NCBI GenBank assembly: GCA_945868935.1
Contig: CAMBNE010000077.1
Span: 1 to 5,896, forward strand
Direction of reading: 5' to 3'
DNA: 5,896 bases
Origin: an uncultured Clostridia bacterium
GTDB lineage: Bacteria; Bacillota; Clostridia; Oscillospirales; Acutalibacteraceae
The notes under the pieces were generated by a model. It was given only the letters and a program-made list of their open reading frames with translations. It made no database searches and was not told where the DNA came from. Positions 5,731-5,896 of the stretch are shown here, in pieces (the first letter of the stretch is position 1; each line of letters starts with the position of its first letter). A program made the position numbers and the translations under genes.

Positions 5731-5816
5731 AGTGAGATGCACACAAGAAAAGCATCAGTATTTCGGAATACAAAGTTAGTATTCGGAATGAGCGATTAAG
5801 CTCTGAAATTGATTTG

Positions 5817-5832
5817 AACGCCGAAAGGTGTT
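5817..5832 (+). other. GNRA-loop hairpin just before 16S
   Basis: AACGCC and GGTGTT pair over six positions (one G-U) and are closed by a GAAA tetraloop, ending about 9 bases before the mature 16S 5' end. It is probably part of the pre-16S fold that guides 5' maturation. Confidence 0.5.
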
Positions 5833-5841
5833 GAGATACAA

Positions 5842-5896
5842 ATTTTAGAGAGTTTGATCCTGGCTCAGGACGAACGCTGGCGGCGTGCCTAACACA
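5842..5896 (+). rRNA. rrs: 16S ribosomal RNA, 5' end (partial)
   Basis: The universal bacterial 16S start AGAGTTTGATCCTGGCTCAG (E. coli positions 8-27) occupies 5849-5868 exactly. It is followed by the conserved GACGAACGCTGGCGGCGTG and CCTAACACA. Counting back from E. coli position 8 puts the mature 5' end at about 5842, give or take a few bases. Only about 55 bases are present and the gene continues beyond the window. The CCTAACACA variant is usual among Clostridia and consistent with Oscillospiraceae, but it does not resolve the genus. Tandem promoters, a boxA-like element and leader hairpins immediately upstream mark this as the first gene of an rrn operon. Confidence 0.98.

Larger units (their letters stand above)
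5602..5841 (+). other. rrn operon leader (pre-16S transcribed spacer)
   Basis: This stretch between P2 and the 16S gene holds no gene. Visible structure includes ACTGTT (5604-5609) pairing with AACAGT (5649-5654), the boxA-like element at 5661-5679, the hairpin at 5699-5730, GATGC/GCATC (5736-5740 with 5752-5756), GTATT-TCGG-AATAC (5758-5771) and the GNRA hairpin at 5817-5832. It should be removed during rRNA maturation; the RNase III partner strand would lie downstream of 16S, outside the window. Confidence 0.75.

Noticed and set aside
1..5896. CRISPR array, tRNA gene, insertion sequence, phage gene or defence system
   Set aside because: No regularly spaced repeats, cloverleaf, transposase or phage-like protein is visible; apart from the short intergenic repeats all coding DNA is assigned to aromatic biosynthesis.

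Overview
The window reads as a chromosomal segment from a Gram-positive anaerobe of class Clostridia, plausibly a Ruminococcus- or [Eubacterium] siraeum-like member of the Oscillospiraceae. This placement rests on the style of the proteins, the moderately AT-rich composition, Firmicute-type ribosome binding sites and rRNA leader, and the first ~55 bases of a 16S gene containing CCTAACACA. It is an inference, because too little 16S is present for a firm assignment. All genes lie on the + strand and all recognised proteins are cytoplasmic enzymes.

Positions 1-5324 carry an aromatic amino acid cluster in the order tyrA (partial, interrupted) - aroB - aroA - aroC - pheA. AroB makes 3-dehydroquinate, the first ring of the shikimate pathway. 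AroA and AroC are the last two steps, from shikimate-3-phosphate through EPSP to chorismate. PheA then converts chorismate through prephenate to phenylpyruvate (phenylalanine branch), while TyrA would take prephenate to 4-hydroxyphenylpyruvate (tyrosine branch). The middle steps (aroD, aroE, aroK) and the first step (DAHP synthase) are not in the window. aroA and aroC overlap by 20 bp and aroC-pheA are 12 bp apart, so these three are almost certainly co-transcribed. The tyrA-aroB and aroB-aroA gaps (74 and 95 bp) each hold a copy of a short TAATTCGGAATT-type repeat.

The tyrA frame contains an in-frame TAA at 55-57. TyrA-like sequence continues in the same frame on both sides, so this looks like a single-base nonsense change (or a sequence error) and not a gene boundary.

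Positions 5325-5841 (517 bp) hold no convincing gene. They contain a modest terminator-like hairpin after pheA, two strong tandem sigma-A-type promoters 105 bp apart (both with 17-bp spacers and perfect TATAAT boxes), a boxA-like antitermination element and several leader hairpins. The 5' end of a 16S rRNA gene begins at about 5842 and runs off the window. This is the start of an rrn operon placed directly behind the aromatic cluster.

I found no undescribed system. The points most worth a second look are the broken tyrA frame, the repeat family behind the stop codons, and the duplicated rRNA promoter block.
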